From NCBI GenBank assembly GCA_036897095.1, contig JAYMSP010001051.1:1-36903 (forward strand): a stretch of 36,903 nt of DNA, written 5' to 3'. Positions 1 through 12,600 of this stretch are shown one piece after another. The notes beneath the pieces were generated by a model that did no database searches, was not told the DNA's origin, and was given only the letters and a program-made list of their open reading frames with translations. Each line of letters starts with the position of its first letter. Position 1 is the stretch's first letter. The DNA comes from Plantago elongata (lineage: Eukaryota; Streptophyta; Magnoliopsida; Lamiales; Plantaginaceae). The position numbers were made by a program, and so were the translations under genes.

Positions 1-54
1 ATAAAAATTTGATAAGTTGAACTAATATATGTGTGCACTTGATGAATATTGCAG

Positions 55-411
55 ACTGAGGTGGAGAGGAGGATCGCCAAAAGGATGGAGACCGATGAGG
101 AGTTGACTATTGAAGAGCAGGACATAATCTTTCTACAAGTCAACCCACCAGACGAGAGGAGTCGAGTATATGGTGTGGGTAGTCGAGGAAAAGAAGTTGC
201 GTCCAGCTTCTCCATTAGTCAGCCCACCGGATCACGAGCTACCGGTCGTCATTACACACAGGCCGAGGTCGATAACATTGTGACTCCTCTCCAAAACGAG
301 ATTGATGGTCTGAAGGCCCGTGTCGATCGTGAGTTCGCAGAGATGAGGCGCATGATGGCCAACATGACCCAAGGAAATACTTCTGAAGATGCTCCTCCTT
401 CTTCTTCTTAG
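55..411 (+). CDS. 3' terminal exon of an En/Spm-type (Ptta) transposon protein, partial
   Basis: An open frame of about 118 codons follows a good splice acceptor (ATTGCAG before 55) and ends in TAG at 409-411. The product begins TEVERRIAKRMETDEELTIE. It continues with a glycine/serine-rich linker, then a short helical segment (VDNIVTPLQNEIDGLKARVD) with coiled-coil character, and ends in a Ser/Pro tail. This layout is typical of the C-terminal end of plant Ptta/En/Spm transposon proteins, and the CACTA terminus 570 bp downstream supports the assignment. Only this exon is in the window; upstream exons lie to the left. The assignment rests on overall resemblance and context, not a catalytic motif. 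The protein would act in the nucleus in transposition if the element is still intact. Confidence 0.7.
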   Translation, partial: TEVERRIAKRMETDEELTIEEQDIIFLQVNPPDERSRVYGVGSRGKEVASSFSISQPTGSRATGRHYTQAEVDNIVTPLQNEIDGLKARVDREFAEMRRMMANMTQGNTSEDAPPSSS

Positions 412-639
412 TTCTAGATTTTATTATCCGAATACTAATGTTTATATTCATTCAACTCGATAATATTAGGATACTTATTTATATGCGAATATTAGATTTT
501 AAATTAATTTATGACATTTTCGTGCAATCAGGATACTTTTTCTGCATTTACAATTCTATTAGGTGATAATCAAGTTAAATACGATCGAATTAGGTCTTCA
601 TGAAATAAAAAAATTAAAAAACTGTCCAGTTTAGCGACG

Positions 640-955
640 GGTAACATTTATCTGTCGCGAAATTCCCCAAGAATCTAGCGACGGATAAACTATCCGTCGC
701 TAGAAATAGCGATGGAAAAACATTATCCGTCGCTATTTCTTGCGAAGAATAAATTATCCATCGCCAGAAAGGCCACCCTTTCTGGCGACGGAATAATTTA
801 TCCGTCGCTGGATTTAGCGACGGATAAAGTTTATCCATCTCTATCTATAGCGACGGATAAACTATCCGTCGCTAAATAGTTAACAACGGGCGTTTTAACA
901 ACGCCCGTTGTTATCCGCGACGAATCGGCCATGTTCTAGCGACGGATAAGGGCGT
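640..955. repeat. Subterminal inverted-repeat array of the CACTA element
   Basis: At least seven copies of a motif close to TAGCGACGGATAA occur in both orientations, mostly paired as short palindromes (for example 677-702, 706-744, 783-813, 848-876). Each pair has a complementary TTATCCGTCGCTA arm. A different inverted pair, AACAACGGGCGTT and AACGCCCGTTGTT, sits at about 891-913. In En/Spm-like elements such subterminal motifs bind the transposon-encoded DNA-binding protein, and that is the likely role here. Several copies carry single-base changes, so the array is somewhat decayed. Confidence 0.8.
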
Positions 956-981
956 CGTTAGAACTGGCGATTTTTGTAGTG

Positions 982-1496
982 GGCCCAACTTATTGCGTTT
1001 AGGCTGCCTCACCCTTTGCTTGGGAGCCTTGGGAACAATCATTGTCTTACGTCCCTTGACACTCTTATTAGTAATCTGTAGTCCAACATTACCTATCAAA
1101 AAAGTAGACAAAAACATATTAAAATTATACATATTACAGAACTATAAACACAAAAAAACTAAAACATAAAAAAACTAGACAATACAAGGTTAGAACTAGA
1201 TTATTTTAAGCAACTGCACAAAACTTACCAAACATTAGACAAAAAATCGACCATAAGCAGTGAAACTTTAAAACTAGACAGTATAAGCTAAAAACTAGAC
1301 TATTCTAAAAAAAAAACTAGACACATCAAAGCTAAATTTCATAACAGGTAGATGATACATTGTAAAAACTAGACAACTACTACTAAAACCTAAACAGTTT
1401 CCACAAAAGGCACTTACCCATGCCGGAAATAGGATTACAATGAACAGGATGCTCCGTGTTCACTAGAGCAGTAGTATTGAGGTTCAATTCCTCCAT
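982..1496 (-). CDS. Unidentified plant gene, 5' coding exons, cut by the CACTA insertion (partial)
   Basis: On the minus strand an ATG at 1496 opens MEELNLNTTALVNTEHPVHC and continues to a consensus donor (ATGG then GTAAGT; exon 1418-1496, 26 codons plus one base). A second exon starts at 1092 after TTTTTTGATAG. It restores the frame (GGT, Gly) and reads NVGLQITNKSVKGRKTMIVP, then a very basic stretch (KAPKQRVRQPKRNKLG). The frame runs directly into the transposon end at 981. The basic cluster could be a nuclear-localisation or nucleic-acid-binding segment. I do not recognise the family. Splice sites, phase and the upstream promoter signals make it a real gene start rather than a chance frame. 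It is interrupted, and the rest may lie beyond the transposon to the left. Confidence 0.5.
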
Positions 1497-1781
1497 CAAA
1501 AAGCTTACTAGCAAAAGCGAGACGAATAGAAGGTTAAAATCAGCCAAAAACGAAGCAACTACGAAGCAAAGTTAATTTAACAACAATCGAGCAATTGCCG
1601 CTTGTATCACCGGAATCGAGCAACAAAAATTGAGCAATCACCAGTAAGAATAGAAAAACACTAATAATGAATCAAATACGCCTTCAAGTCGTTCGAATCG
1701 TAGCCTTGAAGATGTTCTAACAAATATCAAGCAACCAAAACACTAAAAACGAAATTGAAAAACTAAAATCGAGCCAGTTAC

Positions 1782-2006
1782 CTGCAGAAATCCAGAAATC
1801 GAAACTGAGCTAGACTCCTTCGTGTTCAAACTCAACCGTCTGATGATAGACGTCGTCTGATCTCCGCCGTCCGACCGCCACCTCCGATCGCCGGCTGATC
1901 ATTCTCCGAGTCGTGAATTGTGGTCTAGGGTTTTGTTTTGGAGAAGAGACAAGGGAATAGAAACTATGGATATGGGAAAAGAAAACTGAAAGTAACTATT
2001 TATATG
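1782..2006 (-). promoter_or_regulatory. TATA promoter and 5'UTR exon of the interrupted minus-strand gene
   Basis: Read on the minus strand, a strong TATA box (CATATAAATAG, 1996-2006) precedes a transcribed-looking stretch containing TAGGGTTTTG and pyrimidine-rich patches. This ends at a good splice donor (TTTCTGCAG then GTAACTGG, exon end 1782). A likely acceptor (TTTTGCTAG) lies just upstream of the coding ATG, placing the next exon start near 1507. The 5'UTR therefore seems to be split by an intron of about 275 bp. The transcription start is inferred to lie about 30 bp below the TATA box, near 1965. Confidence 0.5.
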
Positions 2007-2109
2007 ACCCGGTTCAATTTGAGCCGGTGCAATTTGACCCGAGCAATTCGGATAGTTTAACCCGCGAGATCTGAAAATGGTCAAAATGTAAAAACTAGAT
2101 AATTTGTAG

Positions 2110-2356
2110 ATAAAAAAAGGGACTTTTTGGACTTTGCAAAAGTGAGAGGACTTTTACGAGACTTAGTATTTTACGTATTGCCAGTGGATTTTATGTACGG
2201 TATGTGGGTTTTTACGTGGGTGCTTATTTTTACGTATTGTCTGCGAATTTTTATTTTGGATCTGTGGGTTTTTACGTTGTCTGTAGGTTTTTATTTATGG
2301 TATGTGCATGGGTTCTTACGTTGTATGTGGGTTTTATCTAGGGTCTGTGAGTTTTA
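2110..2356. repeat. Degenerate tandem repeat upstream of the minus-strand promoter
   Basis: A motif close to GTGGGTTTTTACGTTGT recurs at irregular spacing of roughly 25-40 bp across this stretch, alternating with TATGTG and GTCTG blocks. An open frame across it is a by-product of the repeat, rich in F, V, W and Y codons, and is not a credible protein. Confidence 0.5.
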
Positions 2357-3260
2357 AAGTAAAAATGAGTGAAATTTTCATATATAATGCGTTCTTTCCC
2401 TATACAATCTATTTATAGGTTATACCCGTATCACCCTAAATTTTAATTCATAATCGGATAGTTTATATTGTAACACTATATTAACATAAAACTGTTTGAG
2501 TTACAAACTTACAATGTTGTATTAAATCAAGGTTGAATTCTTTTCATAATACTTAGGTGCCGAAGATCTTTAACTATAATTCTCATTTTCTTTATTTGCC
2601 CCTTTCTTTCACACTATTACTTCATTGAATATTACTGTGATTTAATTTTAAATGCGATTTTGACAATGTTTGAAAATTTTAAGCTTGAAAATCTCTTTAA
2701 ACGTTCAAAACGTTAATCACTTTTAAACTCATTTTCGCTTTCAATAATTTTTATTACACTTAATTTCTTTTTTGAAATGGTAAAGGTGACTCGAATCTCC
2801 TCCTTTAAATTAGAGGTAAAGCATCTTACTAATTAAGTTGCGTTTTCGTTGTCTTATTACACTTAATGTTATTACACTCGTTCTAGAACTATCACAATTT
2901 AGGCTTTTTAGTTTTAGATCTTTAAATTTTCACTTTACGTAAGTCGTGCGTTGGAGTTTCTTTTCTTGCCTTGCATACTTCTTAAGAAATTAACACATTT
3001 TTAACTCTATACGAAGAAATAAAATATAATTAAATATTAGGGACTGAATTTTCATTATATAATTTAATTTAACATTTAACATACTTATTTAATTTGTAGT
3101 CAAAGTTAAAAATTAACTGCAAAAAGTCAGAGTTAAAAATTATTATCATTACATAGGAATTAGCTCCTTAAAAGATCGTGAGCAAGTTCGTTCATGAGCT
3201 TTATCAAACTCTTGATTCAATTAGTAATTGCAGTCGTTCGTTTGATTCTTTAATGTTTAA
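2357..3260. other. AT-rich intergenic stretch without a recognisable gene
   Basis: Apart from a tRNA-like fragment near 2785-2837 described separately, I see only AT-rich sequence with many stops on both strands. No splice-site-bounded frame or terminal repeat was found. Confidence 0.5.
2780..2840 (-). repeat. tRNA-like / SINE-head fragment (A and B box)
   Basis: On the minus strand, CTTAATTAGTAAG (A-box-like, 2825-2837) is followed at about tRNA spacing by GATTCGAGTCACC (B box, 2785-2797; consensus GGTTCGANTCC). This resembles the internal RNA polymerase III promoter of tRNA-derived SINEs. No full cloverleaf or A-rich tail was recognised, so it is a remnant at best. Confidence 0.35.
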
Positions 3261-3279
3261 TCATATCACATTAATTGTC

Positions 3280-3840
3280 TGGAAATGAGTTGGATCACAA
3301 GCCTACTGCTCATGTAGAAGTTGATAGTGGGGGTACCATTTTACCTTCAGTCCATACTGGTGGGAACGTTGTAGGTGTATGTTAATTATTTAATTGTGTT
3401 ATGAAATATAAATAATCACTTCATTCTTAGAGAAAAAGATGATCGACTTATAAACATATGAACAACTGAATAAGAGATCAATAAGGTACACGGCCAAATT
3501 GAATCAGCTCATTCACACTTCTATTTTCGACACATAATATATGTTTATCTCAAAAGGCAGTATCTCATTAGAAATTGTTGGATAATAAAATGTTTAAATT
3601 CAACGATGGTGAATAGAACTTCTTCCAACTCTATCAAACATCATAGTACCATCCCAGTGAACCCCCACATAGGTATTCAACAAGTGGAGTTGGTAAGTTG
3701 GTCCGAAAAAGAACCACCCAATGGATTTTGGGATCCGAATGTTTATTGTGAAGGGGTAACTAAGATGGAGACAAATGTCCGTGCGAATGAAAACAAGACC
3801 TTACATGTGATTTTGCACATTAAGATCACAGTTATATAGT
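3280..3840 (+). pseudogene. Unassigned coding-like fragments
   Basis: Two short stretches look more protein-like than their surroundings. About 3286-3387 reads LDHKPTAHVEVDSGGTILPS onward for about 32 residues to a stop. 3606-3839 encodes 77 residues, including VSWSEKEPPNGFWDPNVYCE. I do not recognise either. They could be relics of a transposon-captured gene or of an old coding region. Neither has a convincing start, splice sites or promoter. Confidence 0.2.
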
Positions 3841-4128
3841 CAATCTTCCCAAAGTTTTTGGTTCAAAGTCTTACATGCTCCGAGGGTACTGTCCCAGACA
3901 TACAGGAATCAGAATCATGGCATAGAGATTTTATCATCCTCAGCAAAGAAGATACAAGAAGATAATGTATGCATCAAACTGCAAGCTCATTTATCAGATT
4001 TGACATGATGGAGACATCAACTAAAGGACAGCACTGAGAGCCAAAAATTTACAAATTTACAGTCAGTAAATGATGACCTATCCATACTTCTTTTCATAAA
4101 AGATCATTCACAAAATCAGAATATTAGA

Positions 4129-7100
4129 TCAGTACTTTGTTGTTGATCCCATGTTGATATCAGGATATGCAAGTTCTTCCAACTCCAGCTGCACATAAAA
4201 TTGATGAGTTGATGATGGAAATGGAATTGTTAAAGTTGCCTAGAATAACAGGATAAAAATAATTATTTACCATCGCTTGACTATGTTCCATTTTCATCCT
4301 CCTGTACTCTTCTTGTGCCCGCTTTGAACGAAACATTGCTTGGACTCTAACAACAGATCTTTCAACACGCTCCTCGGCCTGTTTCCTACTGGCCACAAAG
4401 AAATCCTCTTCTGCGTCACTTTCTTGATTGGAGTCGTCAACAGGTACCACAGGTTGTTGAAGCCCACGGAAGCCTTTTCTCTTTAGACGCCAACGTAGTA
4501 CAGCTTTCTCAAGTACCCCAACCGACCAACAAATTTTTTTGTACTGCCGTCGGACTTGGAAACCCCTAAAAACTGACTGCAATGAGAGAAAACAAATGTA
4601 TTAGTTTTCACGAAGTAAAATTGGAAACAGATAAATCTCATGGAATAAAGTATCTGGTGATCAAGTTTTGACTGAATTAGTGAAACAGCAGTCCAGGAGG
4701 ACAAAAGCAATTGCACCCATATCACGAAATGCCCCCCCCCCCTCCCCCCCCAAGTCTCAAAAGCACTAGAGAGATTCATGCCAGTAGACACTTACAAGCT
4801 TCAGTTGTAGCATGTCATTCTGTCTAATACAACTGTAGATATATAACAGCAGAACTGAGGACTGTTTTCTGATGCTTATGAAACTACATTTTAATCTGTG
4901 AATGTCAAACCTTGGGCATATGCATATCACCAGGGCTAACATAATCCAGCTATCCGCATTTCAGCATTCAGCCGTGTAACCAAGGTTCACCGTTAGATTT
5001 GAGAGACTCGGGGTAAAAGGGAAGGAAGAAAAAAAGGGAACAGGGGATGTTCACACCCACACGACCGGGGATGTTCACACCCACACGACCGCTGTATACA
5101 GCTATAAACCTAATTTAATGTGGTATCCAATTATCCATTGGGTTTTGGAAATTACTCGCACTCAGTTCCTTTATATATTTTGGACAGTGATTGGAGGATC
5201 CCTTTAAATTACACAACCTCCAAAAGTAGCACATGATAAAAATTTATTGAAACAAATCAGAGGCATATTTATATGCTGGAGATCAGGGTTACAGATACCA
5301 AAACAATAGAAGAACAATAACCCAGCCCAACTTACTTGAAGTTTGATGGCATGACGACGCATGTTAAGGAAATCCTTGCGGATTTTCCAAGTACGGAATC
5401 GGTACTGGATTCTAGCAGCAGCCGCAATTTTTTTGCGTGTGTCATGGTCGCGGAAAGCATGCTGGATTTTCATTGCTGCAACTATGTTGCGAGCTTCCGT
5501 TTCAGGATTAGATGACTCAACTATTTGAGTCCGTACATTGAGAGAATGCTCCCTGAATGCAGTCTGGATACGTGCAGCTGCATCAGCTGCTGTCCTGTAA
5601 GCAGCTAAAGTATCCTTCAAATACATCTCATCCTCATTGAAATTCCCAACTATAGGATCGTTCGTGGTAGTTTGTAGTGACCCACTAACATTTCCAGCTA
5701 ACGTCATATCATTGAATTGTGCAACCAAAGCCTTCTCCGCGAGATAAGCACTTAAACCATCATACCCATTTTTAGAAGCAAGATCAGCAGCATGGCATCC
5801 ACCAGGGTTCTCTGGTGTTGGATCAGTAACTAAATTTGGCTTTGCACCCGTAGATAAAAGGGATGCTACCATTTTCTCTCTGAAAATATGTGTAGGAGAA
5901 AAATATTATGATGAATCACATGCTAATCTCAGCACAATTTGATTTTGGCACAGCATTCAATATCAGTTGTTTAGTGAGGTAAAACAGATTCTATTAGAGC
6001 AGTAGAATGCATGGGGAGTGCAGAACAGAGTAAGGTAGGAAAAGTAGCTGTCACGAGCAGTAGGTAGGTTTCCTACAACTACAGTCTACAATATTAAACC
6101 ACAACCTTCAATCACATTGTTTTTACTGTGTACAAATGATATTTGACAAATTGAATTGTGCATGTATGTGAGAAAGGCTGCCAGAAAGTCCTGAAAAAGG
6201 TTTGCATAAGAGATGTCAAATATCCTACAAAAAGTTCGTCTCCTTACTGTTTTATACAACTAAAAGCAACAATGGTTTTTAGGCGCCTACCAACTAATTT
6301 TTCTTCCTACTTTTACATCTTAATGTTACATGTGATTACTTATTTCAGTTAAAAACAAATTAAGCCCAATCTCAACCAGTTGAGCAGCTAGAGATGAATA
6401 ACTCAAGGACAAAACAAGTTAAAATGAAGTAATGAACAGAGTAGATATAGCTAATTAAGCAGCACAAGTAGTACCTTCCATAATATGCAGCCCAATGTAG
6501 AGCTGTCCATCCACGTTTGTCTCGATAATCCAAAGACAGGCCAGAGCATGAATAAGGATAAACTGCCCATGTATAACCTAGAATCGCACATAAGTGTATA
6601 ACACCTTGACCGTGCTCATCACGTTCAGTAACTTTGCAACCAGTTACGACTTGTTCTAGCAACCATTCCTGTAGTCTATTCTGTAAAATCAGCTCAAACA
6701 AACAATCTTTTGCCTGGGGACAAGACAATTTAGTAGCTCCAATCATTTTGGTCAATTGCGACCAGCGGCCAGCGATGTGTGAAGTCTTCTGAGCAAACAC
6801 TTTGGCATCCTTCAAGGCATTTGGAGAAAATTTATTGTGAAAGACACTCAAACTCTTCGATGAAAACAACAAGTGTGCAAGCCTCATCTGAAGTTGAAAT
6901 TCTTCCCAGTTAGATTTATTCTCCAACGAATTTGTACGCTCTGAAACTATAGGAGCACGGAATTCAAAAGTTACAACTTGACTGATAGGTTCATGCCCAT
7001 CCAAGGTGAGATAGAGATTCACTAGGCCAGGAGGTTGGGGTGAAATTAAACAGCGATATACTCCAACTTGGGTGTGTACTACTGGAAAAACAGAATCTCC

Positions 7101-9582
7101 GCACGCAAGATATAATTCGGAGTGCTGTAGTTGTCCTTCATTAGAAAAACCAACCACCAAGATCTGCAGTATAACAGTCAGCAAGTCAACCAACTTTGTC
7201 TATAACAACTGATTGTTATCATATACCAAGTAATATATATAAATTGACATCATCATTTTTAACTTTTTTGGCAACAACAGTAGTTGACATTAATCTAGGT
7301 AGTACACTTAACAAAATAAAAGAACCGGCGGGAGTTATTTTCTTTATGATAATAATTAGATTAACTGCATGGTGCATAGATATCATTCAGAATAATCCCA
7401 TGGCATTTGAATATAATTTTTCCAGACGTTCATGAATGTCATCACCTTCTTAAACAACTATTGTATTCTTCTGTTAGACTTTTACAACTAAAAAGGTAAA
7501 ATATATAACAATTACATTGATGGAGACAGTTTTGATCTTCATTCAGATTATGAGACTTAAGGGGGTTAATGGTTTTGGTCATCATTACTCTTTGGTATTT
7601 TTAACTTCACTAGCTTCAATGCTTCAGTAATGTCAGTAACTACTACTTTTGCATCTTGAACTTATATCTGCGGAGTTTATTTTTTTACTTTTTCATTGAA
7701 ATTTGTTATTTTTCACTTACAGTTATGCATCTATGATTTATGGTCATCAAATATATTAATAGGTAGTATATGTAAGGTTCTATATTCATGTGGGTAATCA
7801 CTTATTATAACAAAGAGCGTGCATGACACGCTGCACGATTGCTCCAGGCTATGTTTGTGTGAAGGTAGGCTATGAGCTAGTAATAATTATGGCGCTGATA
7901 TTATCACGAGTAATACTAGAAACTTTGATAAAATAATGTTAATGAGGATAACCTTTGTTTCTTCAGTTGAAAGGGCCCAGGCAGGTGAGACATCTGTTAT
8001 GTTAAATATTTGCCCTGCTGCGAATTGTTGTTGATTGCCTATCACTGGAGATGCGGAAGGTTGGTGTTCGCATGTAATAGAAGCTTCAAGAGCTCTATTA
8101 TCTGCAGGTCCTGGAAAATCAGCAGTGGCATATGTCATCCATCTCCCAAAACTGTCCTGTGTTCCTATAACATTGCTGCCCAGATTAAGCAAAGAATCGT
8201 TGTCTCCTAACAGGCCTGATACGGGATTCATATTCTGTGAACTTATGATTGGCTCTTGGTTGATGGTCTGGTAGGGTATATTGGAGGAGGTATCATAATT
8301 AATGGTTTCACTGGGAGCACCTTGTGTGGTGATACCATTGCCAGAACTTTCTTTGCAAACCTTGTCAGATGGCCTATAGCCCTGCAACATATTTTGCCTA
8401 TTAATATTAATAATAATGCATCCTTAACATGACCAAGTACTGATGACTGAAATATTTAGCTGCGGCAAAAAAGAATACACAACAGAAAACAAGAGTGGAG
8501 AGCTAGACCTATCTGCTGTTATTTATGTCAAATTTATATGCCACACAGCTTCAGTAATAGATAAAAGGATCAAGACACAGATGAGCTCCATTTAAAAGAC
8601 TTGTAGCAAAAGAATTCCAAACTTATCACGACTTATAAAAGATTGCATTTAATAAAACAGGACATTTAATAATAGAGAGGCGATGTCAAAGCAGTGTCAG
8701 TCAAAGGTAGAACATCTCTTTTTAATACAAAAAAATACTATTAAAGTATTGCATACCATGCCTTACCAAGAAAAATTGCAGACATATAGGGACCAAGAGG
8801 TAAATCTATGTTCATCTACTGGGAATTAAGCTTAAGTAATAGTGCATCAAAAGATTCCTATGTGGATTGAGAAAACAAAACGAACAATAGGACCAAAAGA
8901 AAGTGAGAGCAGAAGTGGACCACAAGATTCACTTACATAGACTTTGTTGCCATTCATTAGCTGCTGACTCAATTGCACAAAACCTGCTAAATTACCTATA
9001 ACCACATAACTCTTTAAATTAGGAGATTTAAAAAGCAGAAATTTCTGGAGGAAATTGTAAATCATTTTGTAATACCGTCCGGTTGTGTCATCAACTCCTG
9101 GGAATCATCTGGGCCCAATAGCTCATCCCACTCAAGTGTATTTATCTCATGAAGCCTCTGTTCATGATTCTTGATTGTCATGCTATCACGCCGGTCTGGA
9201 AGGTCAAACGAAAAGGGCTTAAACATTGGCCATGTCAGTCAAAAGAATACTTATCAGTATTCAGGTTATGGCTTTACAAACTGTTCATGCTTAGTTGGTA
9301 CACACAGATAAGCAAAATGGCATACATTATACTTATACATATGATATCAGGAATTATAACTCAGTCACTATACATGCCATGCCCTTAAGGGGGGAAGGGC
9401 TCTAACCTATACTAAAGAAGAAGAAAATAATTTTAAAAAAAATAATTATTAAAATAAATAAATAAATATATATATATATATATATGTATATATAAAATAA
9501 ACTAATAATAATAGTAATAATAATATTAATAATAATAATAATAATATAATATAATATATTTATAATAATAATAATAATAATA

Positions 9583-9655
<73 letters not shown>

Positions 9656-12600
9656 GCAAAGATGTTTTCTCGAGTGTAAAAAGGAGAAAGGAATTTTAAA
9701 GAATTCACTTTTCTTTATCCTAAAGGTTATCATCAAAACAGAATGAATACAATCCCCAATAATATATATATGATAAATAAGATATTCAAATCCAGATCTT
9801 CATAGACAAAGTCACAGATGTAAAGTCAATTAATCTTGAATATCTTTACAAGTAATGTTAGAGAGAGCTTGTTAGTTCTTTCTCCATGCAACTGAGCTAT
9901 GTGCTTCAAAAACTTCAAGTAAGTTGGATACCCGCATGAAACTAAAGCAGGGCAGCTAAATAAACAATAATTACCTAATTGTGCTACAGTACCACCATTA
10001 TAAGGACGATCAAATGTGGAATCAGATTCTTCTGAGAAAGGCCCTGCTCCCGAACTAGAATTAGAGATTCCTGGGGTTGCTGGAGAACCCTGCACCTGCA
10101 TCATCATTTAACATAACTATGAAGTAACCAGCAAAGTTACTTCATGCACAAGATAATCAAACAGCATGCACAGATACAGACCTTTAATTTCTCAGACTTA
10201 ATACATGATTGCAAATTTGCAATGTTTTGTATCACATATTAACAAGCAACTTTGCTTCCCAGCAACAAATTTAGGAAGATGAACCATGTGCAGATACATG
10301 GTTGAATTTATTAGATATTATAGGAAAGTTGGAGCTTTGATAGAAAAATTTCAAAAGGCGCTTCACAGGCAGAAATAATTTAAAGCTGGTACAAGTCGTA
10401 ACTCCGGGTTGGGGGAATAAATGTTCATTTATGGATCACTGGTTTCATTTCCTCCAGCTACCACTAGTCACCTAAATACTTCATTATTGTTCACTTTCTT
10501 TTTTAGGTGTTTGGAGCTCTGCCCCCACAAATTTTGGCTTTCTAATTGTGCGCGCACCTTAGATGATACCTGCCCGAACTGAATTGCACATACCCAATGG
10601 AAAATGGAATTTCATAGTGCATATACCTTAAGGGGCATGAGATGCATGACTATACACCTATGTATTCAGGAATGGTTGCGTGATGTTAAATTCATACGGG
10701 TACAGAGAAATGTCAAGAAGCTTCTAACCTAATAAGATACATTGTGCAAAAGCCATTGGACATGCCACAATGATTTGGTGTGCGTTTATTTTAGCAAGTG
10801 AGGAAGACAAACTTTATAAAATGAAGTAGATGGACTTTCACAGATCAAGTTTAAAGATATCCCTTGATAATTCAAGAAATTAAATAAGTCAATAGATGAT
10901 AAGTAACACAACCAATGAATTCCAGTTAAATTTTGAGAGATAAACCTCTTGAGTTTCACGATAGTGCACAAGTACAATATGTTCCATCGACCTGCAATAA
11001 TGATAGGTACAACACAAGCTTGGCATCAGCAAACCCATTCAAAAATTTCCCACAGGAATCAATCGACCACACTATCAAATAAACATGAAGCGGGTGGAAA
11101 GCGGTCAACAGACTCGTCTAGGCATAATGATTCCTTACTTGTCAAGCAACCAGTAACATCTACGAACAAAAGTGGGGTTATCTTGTCCATGTGCATAGTA
11201 AACATGAATTCTTTCCTCATTTCCGACCTGCAGCACAAAAATGAGAAGATGCTTGCAAGTTAGACTGCAAACCCTAAGATACAGATTTAGTTTAACATGA
11301 TCTGAATCATTTGATACATGGATTATTTTCACGTGATGATGTACCAAAAAGTACTCTCAACTCAGCAGTGTGATACATCACATAACCAAAGATCCAATAC
11401 GCTAATTTAGTATTGAGTGACTGTCTGCAAACGCTTTTTGAAAACTGATTATTGCTCAGTAAAATTACTGTTGACGTAGAACAGCGCCTGCTGCTAACTT
11501 GCTTAAATGAAGCTAAAAGCAGCTGTTAAGAAATTAACCTCCAGAAGTGATCGTGATAATCACTTTTTTAAAGTTCCAATTAAATAATCAGAAGCATTTA
11601 CAGACAGGCACTAAGCCCATAGCTACATAGCCCTTTGTGATTCTGCCATTAGTAAAACTTGAGAAATGTCTATGGAAGAGTAACATCCTGGAAAAAGAAT
11701 TGAATGTACAATAGACACCCTAGCAACTAATATGGTAAGTTTCCTCAACATACGTTCATGAATTGCCAGCAGGCTTTAGTTTTTACTCAGATATTTATAG
11801 AACGTAGTATGTTTATTTCCACTAACTATTCAGACATGCACAAGATTGTTAGATGGACAAGGCACACATAAGAAATACTAACCTTCAGGTGCTCATGGGC
11901 TTCTTTAACAGTTTTCCCGTCCTTTTTCTTCTTCCAGTTGTGGCCATCTTTCCGAAAGTTCCGAAGCATCTTACGGTCAAACAGCACAATTCTTCCACCT
12001 ATTTCATAACATGAACAAAACTAGTGACATGAAGTCCGTAGCTGAATGACTTAAATTTTCCTATTCAACTCCCACTAATCAAAAGTCAAAGTAAAATGTA
12101 AAAGTCCAAATGTATTACTTTTTGGCAAATTTACAGGTTTGACATTGATGGTGAAATGCTTGTGGTTACAGAGTATAGCATGAATCTCATTTGGCCTTAG
12201 CCATCTGGTCTTGGCTTCCTCCATCATACCGTTAACATCCAGATCTGTCCATTGAAAGAATTATAGTGTTACAGGTGGCTAATTAGATAAATTAGCACCA
12301 GCATTGACAGGCTCCATTTCAACCCTAATATAATCAAGAACCACCCGCGTTTGCCCAGAAATCTGTTCTATTGTAGGGAAGAGTAGATACCAGATTAGTC
12401 ACTGGTAGGTAACTGAACACTTTAGAGAACATACAAATATTGCAATAGTATATATGGAACCTTTGATATCAGAAAGGAGCTGCTCAAACAATCAAAGAAC
12501 TCCACAGAACTTATGAACCTATGCAAAGTTAATACTGGATGCGTAAGTGGACAATTTAGAGAACATATGCTCCTTTGCAAGTTCTTACCACTTCAGGAGA

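Larger units (their letters stand above)
1..981 (+). mobile_element. Right end of a CACTA (En/Spm-type) DNA transposon
   Basis: The element enters from the left edge and ends at 981. The last bases read TTTTTGTAGTG, the reverse complement of CACTACAAAAA, the canonical CACTA terminus. Inside it are the final exon of an En/Spm-type protein (55-411) and an array of inverted subterminal repeats (about 640-955), the normal order for this superfamily (coding region, subterminal repeats, TIR). The left end and the 3-bp target duplication cannot be checked because they lie outside the window. The base triplet just after the end is GGC. The insertion lies directly against coding sequence of the minus-strand gene at 982-1496. 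Confidence 0.85.

Noticed and set aside
5204-7193. Apparent separate ankyrin and IQ-motif genes
   Set aside because: They are exons 10 and 11 of the single CAMTA gene, joined in phase at 6475/5879.
9402-9708. Long minus-strand frames rich in Tyr, Ile or Leu
   Set aside because: They are readings of the TAA/TA microsatellite in CAMTA intron 6, not proteins.
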